DNA of 62,120 nucleotides from an uncultured Desulfosporosinus sp. (GCA_927405585.1 CAKMJS010000047.1:1-62120), one strand, 5' to 3'; shown: positions 35,101 through 43,597, counted from the first letter of the stretch. A program made the numbers and translations. The notes: generated from the letters alone by a model not told the origin.

Positions 35101-36228
35101 ATGACGAAGTTACTTTTTACTCCGACTACTTTCGTGGGTATGGATCTACGAAATAGAATTGTCTATCCCCCAATCACTACGGGACTTGCCGAACCGGACG
35201 GTAAAGTTAGTGACCGGATGGTGGAATTTTATCGCCAGCGGGCCGCCGGTGGTGTTGGTTTGATAATTTTAGAGCCAGGCGTTGTTCATCAACAAGCAAA
35301 ACTAGCAAAGTTCTCTGCCGGGGCATGGGCAGATGATCAAATTCCTGGTATGACGAGGCTCGCCAAAACGATTCAAAATGAAGGCGCCAGGGTCTTTCTA
35401 CAGCTCTGCCACGCTGGACCGAAAGCACATCCACGTATTAACGGTGTACCACCATCCTCTGCCTCAGATAAACCCTTTTTCTTCAAAATGCCCACCGTGG
35501 CATTGTCCCAGATTGAAATTAAATCAGTAGTCAATGATTTTACTTTGGCGTCTGCAAGGGCAAGAGAGGCTGGGTTTGACGGTGTGGAATTGCATGCCGC
35601 TCATTTTTATTTGTTAAGTGCCTTTTTGTCACCGGTGATTAATCATCGGACAGACGCATACGGAGGAGACAACCAAGGGCGGGCAAGGATTATCCGTGAA
35701 ATAGTGATAGCAATTAAACAGATGGTGGGAAAGGATTTCCCCGTAACGGTCCGTTTCCATGGCTACGAAGAAGGGGCGCAAGGCCTAAAACCCTGTGATG
35801 CTATAGAAATTGCTCAGATTTTCGCAGAGGCTGGCGCAGATGGCTTGCATGTCTCAGCCTACGGCGTGCCAATACCCGAACTAGTTGGAATTGCCTCGGT
35901 AGCATCCAGTCCGATACCTGCTAAGGAACATCCGCAAGCTCCATTCGTTGATTATGCTGCGAATGTCAAACGGGCTATAAATCTTCCCGTCATTGCTGTT
36001 GGCAAAATAACAGATCCAGAGATCGCAGAACAAAGCTTGCAGGAGGGGAAATGCGATTTGGTAGCGGTTGGCAGAGCAATCTTGGTGGATCCTCAGTGGC
36101 CGAATAAGATTGCTGCCGGCAAAAAGGTTATTCGCTGTGTAGGGTGTTTAGACTGTATTAATTCTTTGGCAAAAGGGGAGCTAGTTTGTCGAGTCAATCG
36201 AGAATTAGTAAGAGTATGCCCTAGCTGA
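35101..36228 (+). CDS. Old Yellow Enzyme/2,4-dienoyl-CoA reductase-type flavoenzyme, short form
   Basis: A 375-residue FMN TIM-barrel: LRNRIVYPPITTG, FLQLCHAGPKA, ARAREAGFDGVELHAAHFYLLSAFLSP, DAYGG and LVAVGRAILVDPQWPNKI. A C-terminal Cys set (CVGCLDC ... C) can hold a [4Fe-4S] cluster, with C-x2-C-x2-C spacing rather than the common C-x2-C-x3-C. The FAD/NAD(P)H domain of dienoyl-CoA reductase is missing, so electrons must come from another protein, perhaps the Fe-S proteins at 26640-30413. It ends the operon; a terminator follows. Confidence 0.88.
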   Translation: MTKLLFTPTTFVGMDLRNRIVYPPITTGLAEPDGKVSDRMVEFYRQRAAGGVGLIILEPGVVHQQAKLAKFSAGAWADDQIPGMTRLAKTIQNEGARVFLQLCHAGPKAHPRINGVPPSSASDKPFFFKMPTVALSQIEIKSVVNDFTLASARAREAGFDGVELHAAHFYLLSAFLSPVINHRTDAYGGDNQGRARIIREIVIAIKQMVGKDFPVTVRFHGYEEGAQGLKPCDAIEIAQIFAEAGADGLHVSAYGVPIPELVGIASVASSPIPAKEHPQAPFVDYAANVKRAINLPVIAVGKITDPEIAEQSLQEGKCDLVAVGRAILVDPQWPNKIAAGKKVIRCVGCLDCINSLAKGELVCRVNRELVRVCPS

Positions 36229-36377
36229 TCGTCGATCTTGAAATCATTTCAAGTGGATGCAACCCAACAGAGGAGCACTGTTCAAAATATCGGAGGAAGA
36301 GTGTGTACTTTATATACTAAATCGCATGAATAAATCGCTATTTGTGTATCAATATCATACAAGCTTAATTACTTTCA

Positions 36378-36406
36378 CCAGATTGTATTTCAGTCTGGTT
36401 TTTTTT
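36378..36406 (+). terminator. Rho-independent terminator of the Fe-S/amidase/dehydrogenase operon
   Basis: CCAGATTG pairs with CAGTCTGG around TATTT and is followed by eight T residues. Strong. Confidence 0.88.
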
Positions 36407-36521
36407 GTTCCAGATCAGAGGGAATTTTCTAGTTCAAAATACCTTAGGTTTCAGTGCCCAAAGACTTTGTATATAGGTTCTACATTCGTACGTTTTAACA
36501 AAATCCTTAACTTTCGTTTAT

Positions 36522-36537
36522 TGGCATGCTTTTTGCA
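36522..36537 (+). promoter_or_regulatory. Sigma-54 promoter for the second dehydratase operon
   Basis: TGGCATGCTTTTTGCA matches the -24/-12 consensus. Start near 36548, about 100 nt before the ATG. An 8-bp AT inverted repeat (AATATTTA/TAAATATT, 36561-36578) follows at once. The enhancer repeat of the other operons is not recognisable upstream. Confidence 0.85.
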
Positions 36538-36646
36538 AATAAAATAAATAGATATTTTTGAATATTTAAATAAATATTTATTTTGCATTCTAAGATTATC
36601 GGTACTATTTGTAGAAATGAAAACTATGAGTTAGGAGGAGATGAAT

Positions 36647-38125
36647 ATGAGAACCAGATCTCAGTATATCGAACGGTTAGGAAAGATGAATCGTAACCTC
36701 TATTTTAATGGTCAGAAGCTTGATAGGCTTGATGAGCTTCAAGAAGGTGCGATCAACGTCATGGGCTTGACCTTTGACGCTGCTTGGGATCCAGCTAGCA
36801 AAGACCTCTGTACGGCCACGTCACACATTACGGGAGAAACTATCAACCGCTTTAACCACATTCACCAGAACATAGAGGACCTACATAAGAAGCAAGACAT
36901 GACTCGTTTCATGTGCAACAAAGTTGGGCAGTGTATCCAACGGTGTATGGGAGTCGATGCTGCTAACGCGATTCACGCGGTGTCTTATGAAGCACAGAAG
37001 TCCCCCAAGGCTAAAACAACTTACCATGACAACTGGTTAAAGTGGTTAGAACGTTTTCAGACTGAAGATCTTGTGGCTAGCTGCGCACAGACCGATGTCA
37101 AGGGTGAGCGACTTAAACGGCCATCCGAACAAACTGACCCTGATATGTATGTACACGTGGTAGAGGAGCGGAGTGATGGTATCATCGTCCGCGGAGCTAA
37201 GGTTCACATTTCTGAAGCCTCGATCTCCGATGAGATCCTTGTCGTACCGAACAGAGCCCTTAAAAAAGGGGAAGAAGCCTATGCACTATGCTTTGCTGTA
37301 CCATCGGACTATGAGGGAATTAAACAGGTTGTCCATTTACACAGAAACCGCAAGCGCGATCACTTTCAAAGGGGAATTGAATACGGTTACACGGACTCAT
37401 ATATCATATTTGATGACTGTTTTGTTCCCTGGGAACGCGTGTTTCTGTGTGGAGAGACCCAGCACGGCGGGATTGCAGCGCTTCTGTTCGCCTTATTTCA
37501 CCGGCATTCCTATTCAGGTTGTAAGCCTGCTATGCTCGACTATGTTATCGGTATGGGTGCTCTAGCTGCAGAAATTAATGGCATTGAAAAGACCCCGCAC
37601 GTGCGTGAATTGCTGTCTAAGCTGATCATGACCGGAGAATTAGGCTATGCAGCTGGTTACACGGCTTCCGATCTCGGTAAGCCCGAAGTCTACATGCCTG
37701 GAATGGGTCTTGTACCGTATGGTCCTGGTAGCTATATTCCAAATTCCATATATGCCAACGTCGGAAGATGCCTGTCGGGTGAAGCGGTGTTTCACGAACA
37801 AGAGATTCTGTGCAACATCGCCGGTGGGATGCCCGCAACCTTCCCTTATGAAAAGGATCTGACCCACCCTGATACCAAACATTTACTGGAGAAGTACCTC
37901 AATCGAAACCCGAAAATTCCCATAGAGGAGCAAATTAAGTTTTGGATGAACTTCATCGATTTCGGTCTCTCCGGCTCCACTGGCTCCATGCAGTACGGTG
38001 CCTACCACGGCGGTGGCTCACCCATTATGGAGCAAATTGCCATCACTTCACAATATGACTTGGAGGCCAAAAAGGACATCGTCAGGGCAATCGCTGGAAT
38101 GACACCTAGGCTGAAAAATAAATAG
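36647..38125 (+). CDS. 4-hydroxybutyryl-CoA dehydratase-family paralogue with altered active site
   Basis: A 492-residue AbfD-family protein, clearly diverged from the one at 18300. The four cluster ligands are kept (CIQRC, and FHRHSYSGCK giving His and Cys seven apart), as are the Tyr and Lys of that segment. However, the Glu corresponding to E257 is Asp (YTDSYIIFDD), and the Glu in the TESMHGAGSP block is Gly (QYGAYHGGGSP). It therefore probably binds FAD and [4Fe-4S] but acts on another substrate or catalyses another reaction. ATG 36647 is 7 nt after GGAGGAG; the ATG at 36641 is too close. A 3-hydroxyacyl-CoA dehydrogenase follows. Confidence 0.85.
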   Translation: MRTRSQYIERLGKMNRNLYFNGQKLDRLDELQEGAINVMGLTFDAAWDPASKDLCTATSHITGETINRFNHIHQNIEDLHKKQDMTRFMCNKVGQCIQRCMGVDAANAIHAVSYEAQKSPKAKTTYHDNWLKWLERFQTEDLVASCAQTDVKGERLKRPSEQTDPDMYVHVVEERSDGIIVRGAKVHISEASISDEILVVPNRALKKGEEAYALCFAVPSDYEGIKQVVHLHRNRKRDHFQRGIEYGYTDSYIIFDDCFVPWERVFLCGETQHGGIAALLFALFHRHSYSGCKPAMLDYVIGMGALAAEINGIEKTPHVRELLSKLIMTGELGYAAGYTASDLGKPEVYMPGMGLVPYGPGSYIPNSIYANVGRCLSGEAVFHEQEILCNIAGGMPATFPYEKDLTHPDTKHLLEKYLNRNPKIPIEEQIKFWMNFIDFGLSGSTGSMQYGAYHGGGSPIMEQIAITSQYDLEAKKDIVRAIAGMTPRLKNK

Positions 38126-38277
38126 GTATTGAAGTGGTTTCATGGTTGGGAATTTCACAATACTGGTCCTCTAAAGAATATCTATTATCGTGAAATTGTG
38201 AACGATGGGGATAACTTGGACCGAATAAATTCAAATATATAACTATAATTGTTATGTAATATTTTAGGAGGTAGTTC

Positions 38278-39144
38278 ATGAATATCGAGGATGTAAAAAA
38301 GATTTGTGTGATTGGGGCAGGCAACATGGGACATCAGATAGCCCTGTGTGCCGCATTGGCGGGCTATCAGGTCAGATGTACTGATATAAGCCAAGAGATG
38401 CTGAACAAAGCAGAAGGCTTTGCAAAAACTTACTTGCCAGAGCGGGTAGCCAAAGGGAAATTATCGCAGGAACAAGCTGACCAAGCTCTGAGGAACATTT
38501 CGTTTATTCAAAATTTAGAGGAGGCCGCAGCTGACGTTGATTTTGTGATAGAGGCAGCGGTTGAGAAAATTGACATTAAGCGCAAGCTATTTGCAGAGCT
38601 AGATCGGATTACTCCCCCCCACGCAATTTTGGCAACGAATAGTTCCTTTATTGTCAGCTCGAAGATCGCCGATGCCACCAATCGACCGGATAAAGTGTGC
38701 AACATGCACTTCTTCAATCCTGCCTTGGTTATGAAACTAGTTGAGGTCGTGCAGGGTCCACATACTTCCACCGAAACGGCTCAAATAACCATGGACTTGA
38801 GCAAAAAAATGGGCAAAAATGGCGCCTGGCTTAAAAAAGAAATCTATGGTTTCCTTGTGAATAGGATTTTGGCTGCGCTCCATAATGAGGCACTATTCCT
38901 CGTCGACATGGGAATTGCTAGTCCTGAAGAAATTGATATGGCGGTGACTAATGCTCTGGGCCATCCAATGGGGCCGTTCCGTTTAATGGATTTCACTGGT
39001 ATTGACCTTTCTTACTATATCGGCATGGAACGTTACCAGGAAACGCGGGACCAGAAAGACAAACCCTCTCCTTTAATCATTGAGAAATTTGTCAAGGGAG
39101 AATGGGGTAAAAAGACTAAAAAAGGCTTTTATTCTTACGACTGA
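38278..39144 (+). CDS. 3-hydroxyacyl-CoA dehydrogenase (HBD family), copy 2
   Basis: A 288-residue paralogue of the gene at 17136 with the same Rossmann motif (GAGNMGHQIALCAALAGYQ) and the same Ser, His and Asn catalytic residues. Differences lie mainly in the surface helices. ATG behind TAGGAGG. It is paired with the second dehydratase-family gene, as copy 1 precedes the first, which suggests two parallel modules. Confidence 0.93.
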   Translation: MNIEDVKKICVIGAGNMGHQIALCAALAGYQVRCTDISQEMLNKAEGFAKTYLPERVAKGKLSQEQADQALRNISFIQNLEEAAADVDFVIEAAVEKIDIKRKLFAELDRITPPHAILATNSSFIVSSKIADATNRPDKVCNMHFFNPALVMKLVEVVQGPHTSTETAQITMDLSKKMGKNGAWLKKEIYGFLVNRILAALHNEALFLVDMGIASPEEIDMAVTNALGHPMGPFRLMDFTGIDLSYYIGMERYQETRDQKDKPSPLIIEKFVKGEWGKKTKKGFYSYD

Positions 39145-39271
39145 GGCATAAGCATCTTTTCTTGTGAGGTCTAACATTATTTTTAGTCCTTTACAGAATA
39201 GAAGAAGACAATTGACCTATTCTGCAGCTAAATCGACTTGTGAGGAAAAGTAATAAGGAGGAGATTCTAGC

Positions 39272-40921
39272 ATGAAGAAAAAAGAAAGACCATGGTTGAA
39301 AAGCTACCCTGCAAATGTTCGGTACCAAATTGATTATCCTTATAAGACACTTGGGCAAATGTTTGATGAGACGGTCGCAAAAATGCCTGACACACTAGCG
39401 ATGATATTTGGGGACCAGAGGATTACTTATAAACAGTTTGGAAATCGCGTCGACCGTTTTGCAGGAGCATTACAGGATATCGGTATTGTTAGAGGGGACC
39501 GAGTGGGACTGATGGGCCCGAATTGTCCCCAATGGGAAATTGCCTTCTTTGCCTTGCTCAAGTTAGGTGCAATTGTTGTGCAAACAAACCCCATGTACAT
39601 TGAACGAGAGATTGCGTACCAAATGAATGATTCCGGAGCGACAACCATCATCGTCCTTGAAATGTTGTATCCTAGGGTAAGAAATATCTTGGAGGAAACC
39701 TCCTTGGAACGTGTGGTTGTCTTCAACTTTATGGGACCGGTTGAGCCGGCTGAAGGCCTCTATTCATATGATGAACTGATGAAACATGAGCCTGTTTATC
39801 AAAGGGTATCAATTAACCCCATAGAAGACCTCGCAGTCTTGCAGTACACGGGTGGCACAACGGGTGTATCCAAAGGGGTCATGCTTACACACCATAATCT
39901 AATTGCCAATACACTTCAAGTTCTCGAATGGGACTGTTACAAGGAATATGGAAAAGAACGGATTCTCACGATCCTACCGGTATTTCACGTCTATGGTATG
40001 ACCAACTGCATGAATTATGCGGTGTGTCTTGCAGCTACTCAAATAATTTTGCCGCGCTTTGACGTAGATCAAGTGCTAGAAACCATTCGCATCCATAAAC
40101 CGACTTTCTTCCCTGGCGCGCCAACCATGTTTATGGCATTGAACAGTCATCCTCGGATCGATGAATATCTCGAGAGCCTAGTTGCGATCAAAGCCTGTAC
40201 CAGTGGCTCCGCACCGTTGCCCCTGGAGGTAGCTCAAAAGTTTCTTGTAGTGACACAAGGTAAAGGCGTTTTAGTCGAAGGATATGGTTTGTCAGAAGCT
40301 TCTCCTGTAACGCATTGCAACCCGCTCGATCGTCCTACACGATCTGGTTCCATCGGGCTCCCACTTCCGGATACCGATTTTGTGATCATGGATTTGGAGA
40401 CGGGCGACAGGGAAGTCCCCTTTGGTGAAATAGGGGAATTATGTGTCCGTGGCCCTCAAGTAATGAAAGGTTATTGGGAAAAGCACTTAGAGACGGCTGA
40501 AACCTTGCGCAACGGTTGGTTGCATACGGGTGACATAGGAAGAATGGACGAAGACGGTTTCTGCTTTATTATCGACCGCAAGAAGGACATCATTATCGCA
40601 GGCGGATTCAACATCTATCCCCGTGATATTGAGGAAGTTCTGTATGAACATCCTAAAGTTAAAGAGGTTGTAGTAGCCGGGGTACCGGACAGTTACCGTG
40701 GAGAAACTGTCAAGGCTTATATTGTATTGTGGCCCGGAGTAGTTGCTACCGAGCAGGAAATGATCGCTTTTTGCAAGACAAAGATGGCTACTTTTAAGGT
40801 TCCGCGCCACGTGGAGTTCAGGGGCGAATTACCTAGGACAATTGTCGGGAAAGTCTTGCGCCGCAAGCTGGTTGAAGAGGAAAAAGCCAAACTCCAAACG
40901 GCTGCCACGACGGAAACCTGA
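39272..40921 (+). CDS. Acyl-CoA ligase (AMP-forming)
   Basis: A 549-residue ANL-superfamily ligase. AMP-binding motifs: YTGGTTGVSKGVMLTHHN, GYGLSEASPVTHCNP, LHTGDIGRMDEDGFCFIIDRKKD, and the C-terminal catalytic Lys in PRTIVGKVLRRKL. It activates a carboxylic acid with ATP and CoA, and is the only such activator seen in the island. Closest in length and motif style to long-chain/medium-chain FadD-like ligases, but substrate is open. ATG behind AAGGAGGAG. Confidence 0.92.
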   Translation: MKKKERPWLKSYPANVRYQIDYPYKTLGQMFDETVAKMPDTLAMIFGDQRITYKQFGNRVDRFAGALQDIGIVRGDRVGLMGPNCPQWEIAFFALLKLGAIVVQTNPMYIEREIAYQMNDSGATTIIVLEMLYPRVRNILEETSLERVVVFNFMGPVEPAEGLYSYDELMKHEPVYQRVSINPIEDLAVLQYTGGTTGVSKGVMLTHHNLIANTLQVLEWDCYKEYGKERILTILPVFHVYGMTNCMNYAVCLAATQIILPRFDVDQVLETIRIHKPTFFPGAPTMFMALNSHPRIDEYLESLVAIKACTSGSAPLPLEVAQKFLVVTQGKGVLVEGYGLSEASPVTHCNPLDRPTRSGSIGLPLPDTDFVIMDLETGDREVPFGEIGELCVRGPQVMKGYWEKHLETAETLRNGWLHTGDIGRMDEDGFCFIIDRKKDIIIAGGFNIYPRDIEEVLYEHPKVKEVVVAGVPDSYRGETVKAYIVLWPGVVATEQEMIAFCKTKMATFKVPRHVEFRGELPRTIVGKVLRRKLVEEEKAKLQTAATTET

Positions 40922-41010
40922 GTTAGTCATTCATGTCGTGTGTTCGCGATTGGTTCGTGATTCATGCCCCAGGACTTATGACTATTTATTACAATGTGAG
41001 AAAAACTAGT

Positions 41011-41085
41011 TCGTCTTCCCCCAACAAGATCGTCAACAAGTTCGTTGAGAAAAAGTGGGGACGGAAAAAGGGCAAAGGATTTTCG
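41011..41085 (+). pseudogene. C-terminal remnant of a third 3-hydroxyacyl-CoA dehydrogenase
   Basis: A frame between the ligase and the hydrolase reads SPNKIVNKFVEKKWGRKKGK with GFS after it, matching SPLIIEKFVKGEWGKKTKKGFYSYD at the end of the enzyme at 38278. The rest of the gene is gone. Confidence 0.65.
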
Positions 41086-41154
41086 ATAGTACCGAAAAGT
41101 AGAAGGTGTAAGAATACATCTCCTAGAAAGGAGTATTAGAGAGGAGAGGTTCAA

Positions 41155-41910
41155 GTGCCTTACGTAACTTTTAAAGGTATTAACATTTACTATGAGAGTA
41201 CGATTGGTAATTCATTGCCAATCGTACTCGTCCATGGTGCTGGAGGGTCCAGTCAGGTTTGGTCCGAACAATTGTCGAGCTTTGATGGTCAAGTCAACTC
41301 ATGGGCGATGGACTTACCTGGGCATGGAAAATCAGAAGGGAGCTTGCTCTCAAGTGTTTTGGATATGGCCGAGTTCATTAATGACTTTATTGAGGAATTA
41401 TCCTTGGGGAAATTCGTCTTAGTTGGTCATTCGATGGGTGGTGCCATTGCGCAGGAGTTTGCTCTACACTATCCAGAAAAATTAATGGGTCTCATTTTAA
41501 TTGGGTCGGGCGCTCGCTTAAAAGTAAACCCGAAAATCATAGGCGCCCTCGCAGCAGGACAATTGCCCTTTAAGGATGTCCATCATTTGTATGGCTCTTC
41601 AACACCCGGCCATAAACAGGAAGAAGCAATGCGAGAAATGAATAAGATTTCTCCGGCAGTGTACTTGGCAGACTTTGAGGCTTGCAATCAGTTCGATAGG
41701 GTATTAAGTGTAGAAGACATCAAAGTTCCTAGTTTAATTATTGTTGGAGACGAAGATGTCATGACTCCATTGAAGTATTCCGAGTTCTTAAGGAGCAAAC
41801 TTCCAAATTCTCATTTGAACATCATTAAGGGTGCTGGGCACATGTGTATGCTTGAAAAACCGACTGAAGTCAATGCGGAGATTGGGGGTTTCCTAGAACA
41901 ATTATTCTGA
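41155..41910 (+). CDS. Alpha/beta-hydrolase
   Basis: A 251-residue alpha/beta-hydrolase. The nucleophile elbow is GHSMGGA, the oxyanion region VLVHGAGGSSQVW, the acid in VGDEDVMTP, and the His in GAGHMCMLEKP. It could be a C-C bond hydrolase, an esterase/lactonase or an acyl-CoA thioesterase; position after the ligase suggests the last option or ring/lactone opening. GTG behind GAGAGGAGAGG. It shares a terminator with the converging MFS gene. Confidence 0.85.
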   Translation: MPYVTFKGINIYYESTIGNSLPIVLVHGAGGSSQVWSEQLSSFDGQVNSWAMDLPGHGKSEGSLLSSVLDMAEFINDFIEELSLGKFVLVGHSMGGAIAQEFALHYPEKLMGLILIGSGARLKVNPKIIGALAAGQLPFKDVHHLYGSSTPGHKQEEAMREMNKISPAVYLADFEACNQFDRVLSVEDIKVPSLIIVGDEDVMTPLKYSEFLRSKLPNSHLNIIKGAGHMCMLEKPTEVNAEIGGFLEQLF

Positions 41911-41926
41911 TAAGTTAAAGTGCCAA

Positions 41927-41968
41927 AAGCAAGACCTGTTTCTCGTAATTGGGAACCAGGCCTTGCTT
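41927..41968. terminator. Bidirectional terminator between converging genes
   Basis: AAGCAAGACCTG pairs with CAGGCCTTGCTT in a stem with one mismatch; the loop region adds TTTC/GGAA pairing. It sits between the hydrolase (+) and the MFS gene (-) stops and has A/T tracts on both sides. Confidence 0.75.
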
Positions 41969-41983
41969 AATTAATGACGTTAA

Positions 41984-43195
41984 TTAGAGAAGAGACTTAG
42001 ACTGCGGCTTCTTTATCGGGCAGTGCGCAAACGTTTTCATTCGGGTCGTTAAGAGCAGATTAAGTGCGGCAATTACTGCTCCAAAGATAAAGACATATTC
42101 ATAGCCCATAAAAGTCCAGACAAATCCCCCCAGCCACGGCATGAACATGGAGACGATGTGATCAATTGTCATTCCCATGGACAAAGTCGGAGAAACATCA
42201 TCGTCGCATAAGGCGATTTTCTTAAGATAGGTTGCCCTGGCCATGCTCACAGACACGAGAACCTGATCTAGAACAAACAGAGCACAGATCACATAGATCG
42301 TAATTCTGCCTAGACCTAAATTAGCGAGTAAACCTTCGGTAAAGGCATATCCTAGGCAGATGAAGATTAAAGACACCGCTTCACCTGCCAAGATAAATCG
42401 CTCTCCGATAGTATCGATTAGATGACCAATAAAGGGTTTGAAGACTATTCCGATTCCGGCAATTATGAAGCTTAAGATGGCAAAAGTAGCAACACCCTGC
42501 CCGAATACTTTGATGAGTACCCACGGTCCGAACGTAATAAAGATCTGTTTTCTAGCACCATACAGGACATTCAGTCCATAAAAAAGGTTATATTCTTTGC
42601 GTAAGACAAAGCGTTTCCCGATTCTTTTCCCAGATTGAGGGGTCATACAGAGAATAAGTACGGCAGCTAGGAAGAAGGCCGCTGCCGAAATGGAAAAAGC
42701 TAATTTATAGTCAATTTCTATAAACCTAAACAGGAAAGCAGTAGCCAAACTGGTGACTAGAAATACCGCTGTATTTACCGCGTTGATCTGTCCTAATCGC
42801 CTGCCCATATGGCCATCGGCCGCTAGATTCATGCCAATACTGCTGGACATGGGCATGAACAAATGCTGGCCCATGCTGTAGACGGTTAGCCAGGCAATCA
42901 TCGGGAGATATTCGGGCGACCAGTAAGCCAAACCAAGAGCACCTAGCCCGCCAAGCAGGTTCGCCACGGCGGCCGTCTTAACATCTCCAAAGGCAAATAA
43001 AAGACCCGTCACAAAAACAACCGCAAACCCCGGAAATTCACGAGGAATCTCTAAGAATGTTCTCTGGGCTATGGTTAGTTGATAAGTATCACTCAGAAAA
43101 TTATTAAAAAAAGCAATATCAATGCTTTGGGTAATCCCTATCACTCCACTGGCCAACAAAAATAATACAAAATCCCTTTTACCTAATCCCCACAT
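41984..43195 (-). CDS. MFS transporter
   Basis: A 403-residue protein with about twelve membrane helices in two halves joined by a basic loop. The usual MFS loop signature between helices 2 and 3 is weak (GDVKTAAVANLLGGLGALGL), as in divergent drug or metabolite exporters. It is the only - strand gene next to the island and may move a pathway acid or product. An ATG and an 8-bp inverted repeat upstream (43235-43270) suggest its own regulated promoter. Confidence 0.8.
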   Translation of the reverse strand: MWGLGKRDFVLFLLASGVIGITQSIDIAFFNNFLSDTYQLTIAQRTFLEIPREFPGFAVVFVTGLLFAFGDVKTAAVANLLGGLGALGLAYWSPEYLPMIAWLTVYSMGQHLFMPMSSSIGMNLAADGHMGRRLGQINAVNTAVFLVTSLATAFLFRFIEIDYKLAFSISAAAFFLAAVLILCMTPQSGKRIGKRFVLRKEYNLFYGLNVLYGARKQIFITFGPWVLIKVFGQGVATFAILSFIIAGIGIVFKPFIGHLIDTIGERFILAGEAVSLIFICLGYAFTEGLLANLGLGRITIYVICALFVLDQVLVSVSMARATYLKKIALCDDDVSPTLSMGMTIDHIVSMFMPWLGGFVWTFMGYEYVFIFGAVIAALNLLLTTRMKTFAHCPIKKPQSKSLL

Positions 43196-43234
43196 CGTTA
43201 TTACCCTCGACTTTTTACAAATGATAATATATAG

Positions 43235-43270
43235 TTCGACTAAAATGTTGGCATTCCTGCGGTAGTCGAA
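43235..43270 (-). promoter_or_regulatory. Inverted repeat ahead of the MFS gene
   Basis: TTCGACTA and TAGTCGAA, perfect 8-bp arms 20 bases apart, 40 bp upstream of the MFS start. A TATATT -10-like element lies between it and the gene. It may be an operator for an unknown repressor. Confidence 0.5.
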
Positions 43271-43353
43271 ATTTTATCTTAATTACAAGGATCACCTCAC
43301 TAGCCTGTGAACTCGTTCTACTCAAGTTGAGTGCTGAATAGAAATAGGTAGAG

Positions 43354-43391
43354 AAAGCCCTTTATGTTTTGTTATAAACGTGAAGGGCTTT
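43354..43391. terminator. Terminator-like hairpin between divergent genes
   Basis: AAAGCCCTTTATGTTT pairs with AAACGTGAAGGGCTTT (14 of 16). It lies where neither neighbouring gene should end, so it may be left from a lost gene or block stray transcription. Confidence 0.55.
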
Positions 43392-43521
43392 ATCAATTCG
43401 CTACCCTTTTTGCGTTTATGCGAGGGATTCAATCCTAAGACACTACCCGATATACAACTTTCGTTGAACGAGTTAGCGAGATTGAGTTGGAGAAATCGAG
43501 TGAGTTAATACCCGTTGAATG

Positions 43522-43537
43522 TGTGACCTAGTTCACA
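43522..43537 (+). promoter_or_regulatory. CRP/FNR-type box and promoter of the molybdoenzyme operon
   Basis: TGTGACCTAGTTCACA is a perfect TGTGA-N6-TCACA palindrome. A TGTAAT -10-like element (43559-43564) would put the start near 43571, so the box centre lies at -41.5, the position of a class II activator. A similar box stands before hcp. Confidence 0.75.
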
Positions 43538-43597
43538 ACATGCTGACTTGACTTATGGTGTAATTATACAAATCAGACAATTTAGCGGAGGTGTCCA

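Noticed and set aside
36461-36500. Possible enhancer repeat before the promoter at 36522 (TATATAGGTTCTACA, then CGTTTTAACA)
   Set aside because: Only 9 of 15 bases match the first block and the second block is too close (16 bp instead of about 32).
36257-36547. A 96-codon + strand open frame between the OYE gene and the second dehydratase
   Set aside because: It spans a strong terminator and the -24/-12 promoter, has no domain look and is rich in Phe and Leu as expected from AT-rich spacer.
43253-43268. TGGCATTCCTGCGGTA as a sigma-54 promoter
   Set aside because: The -12 GC is one base out of register and the site overlaps an inverted repeat that serves the other strand.
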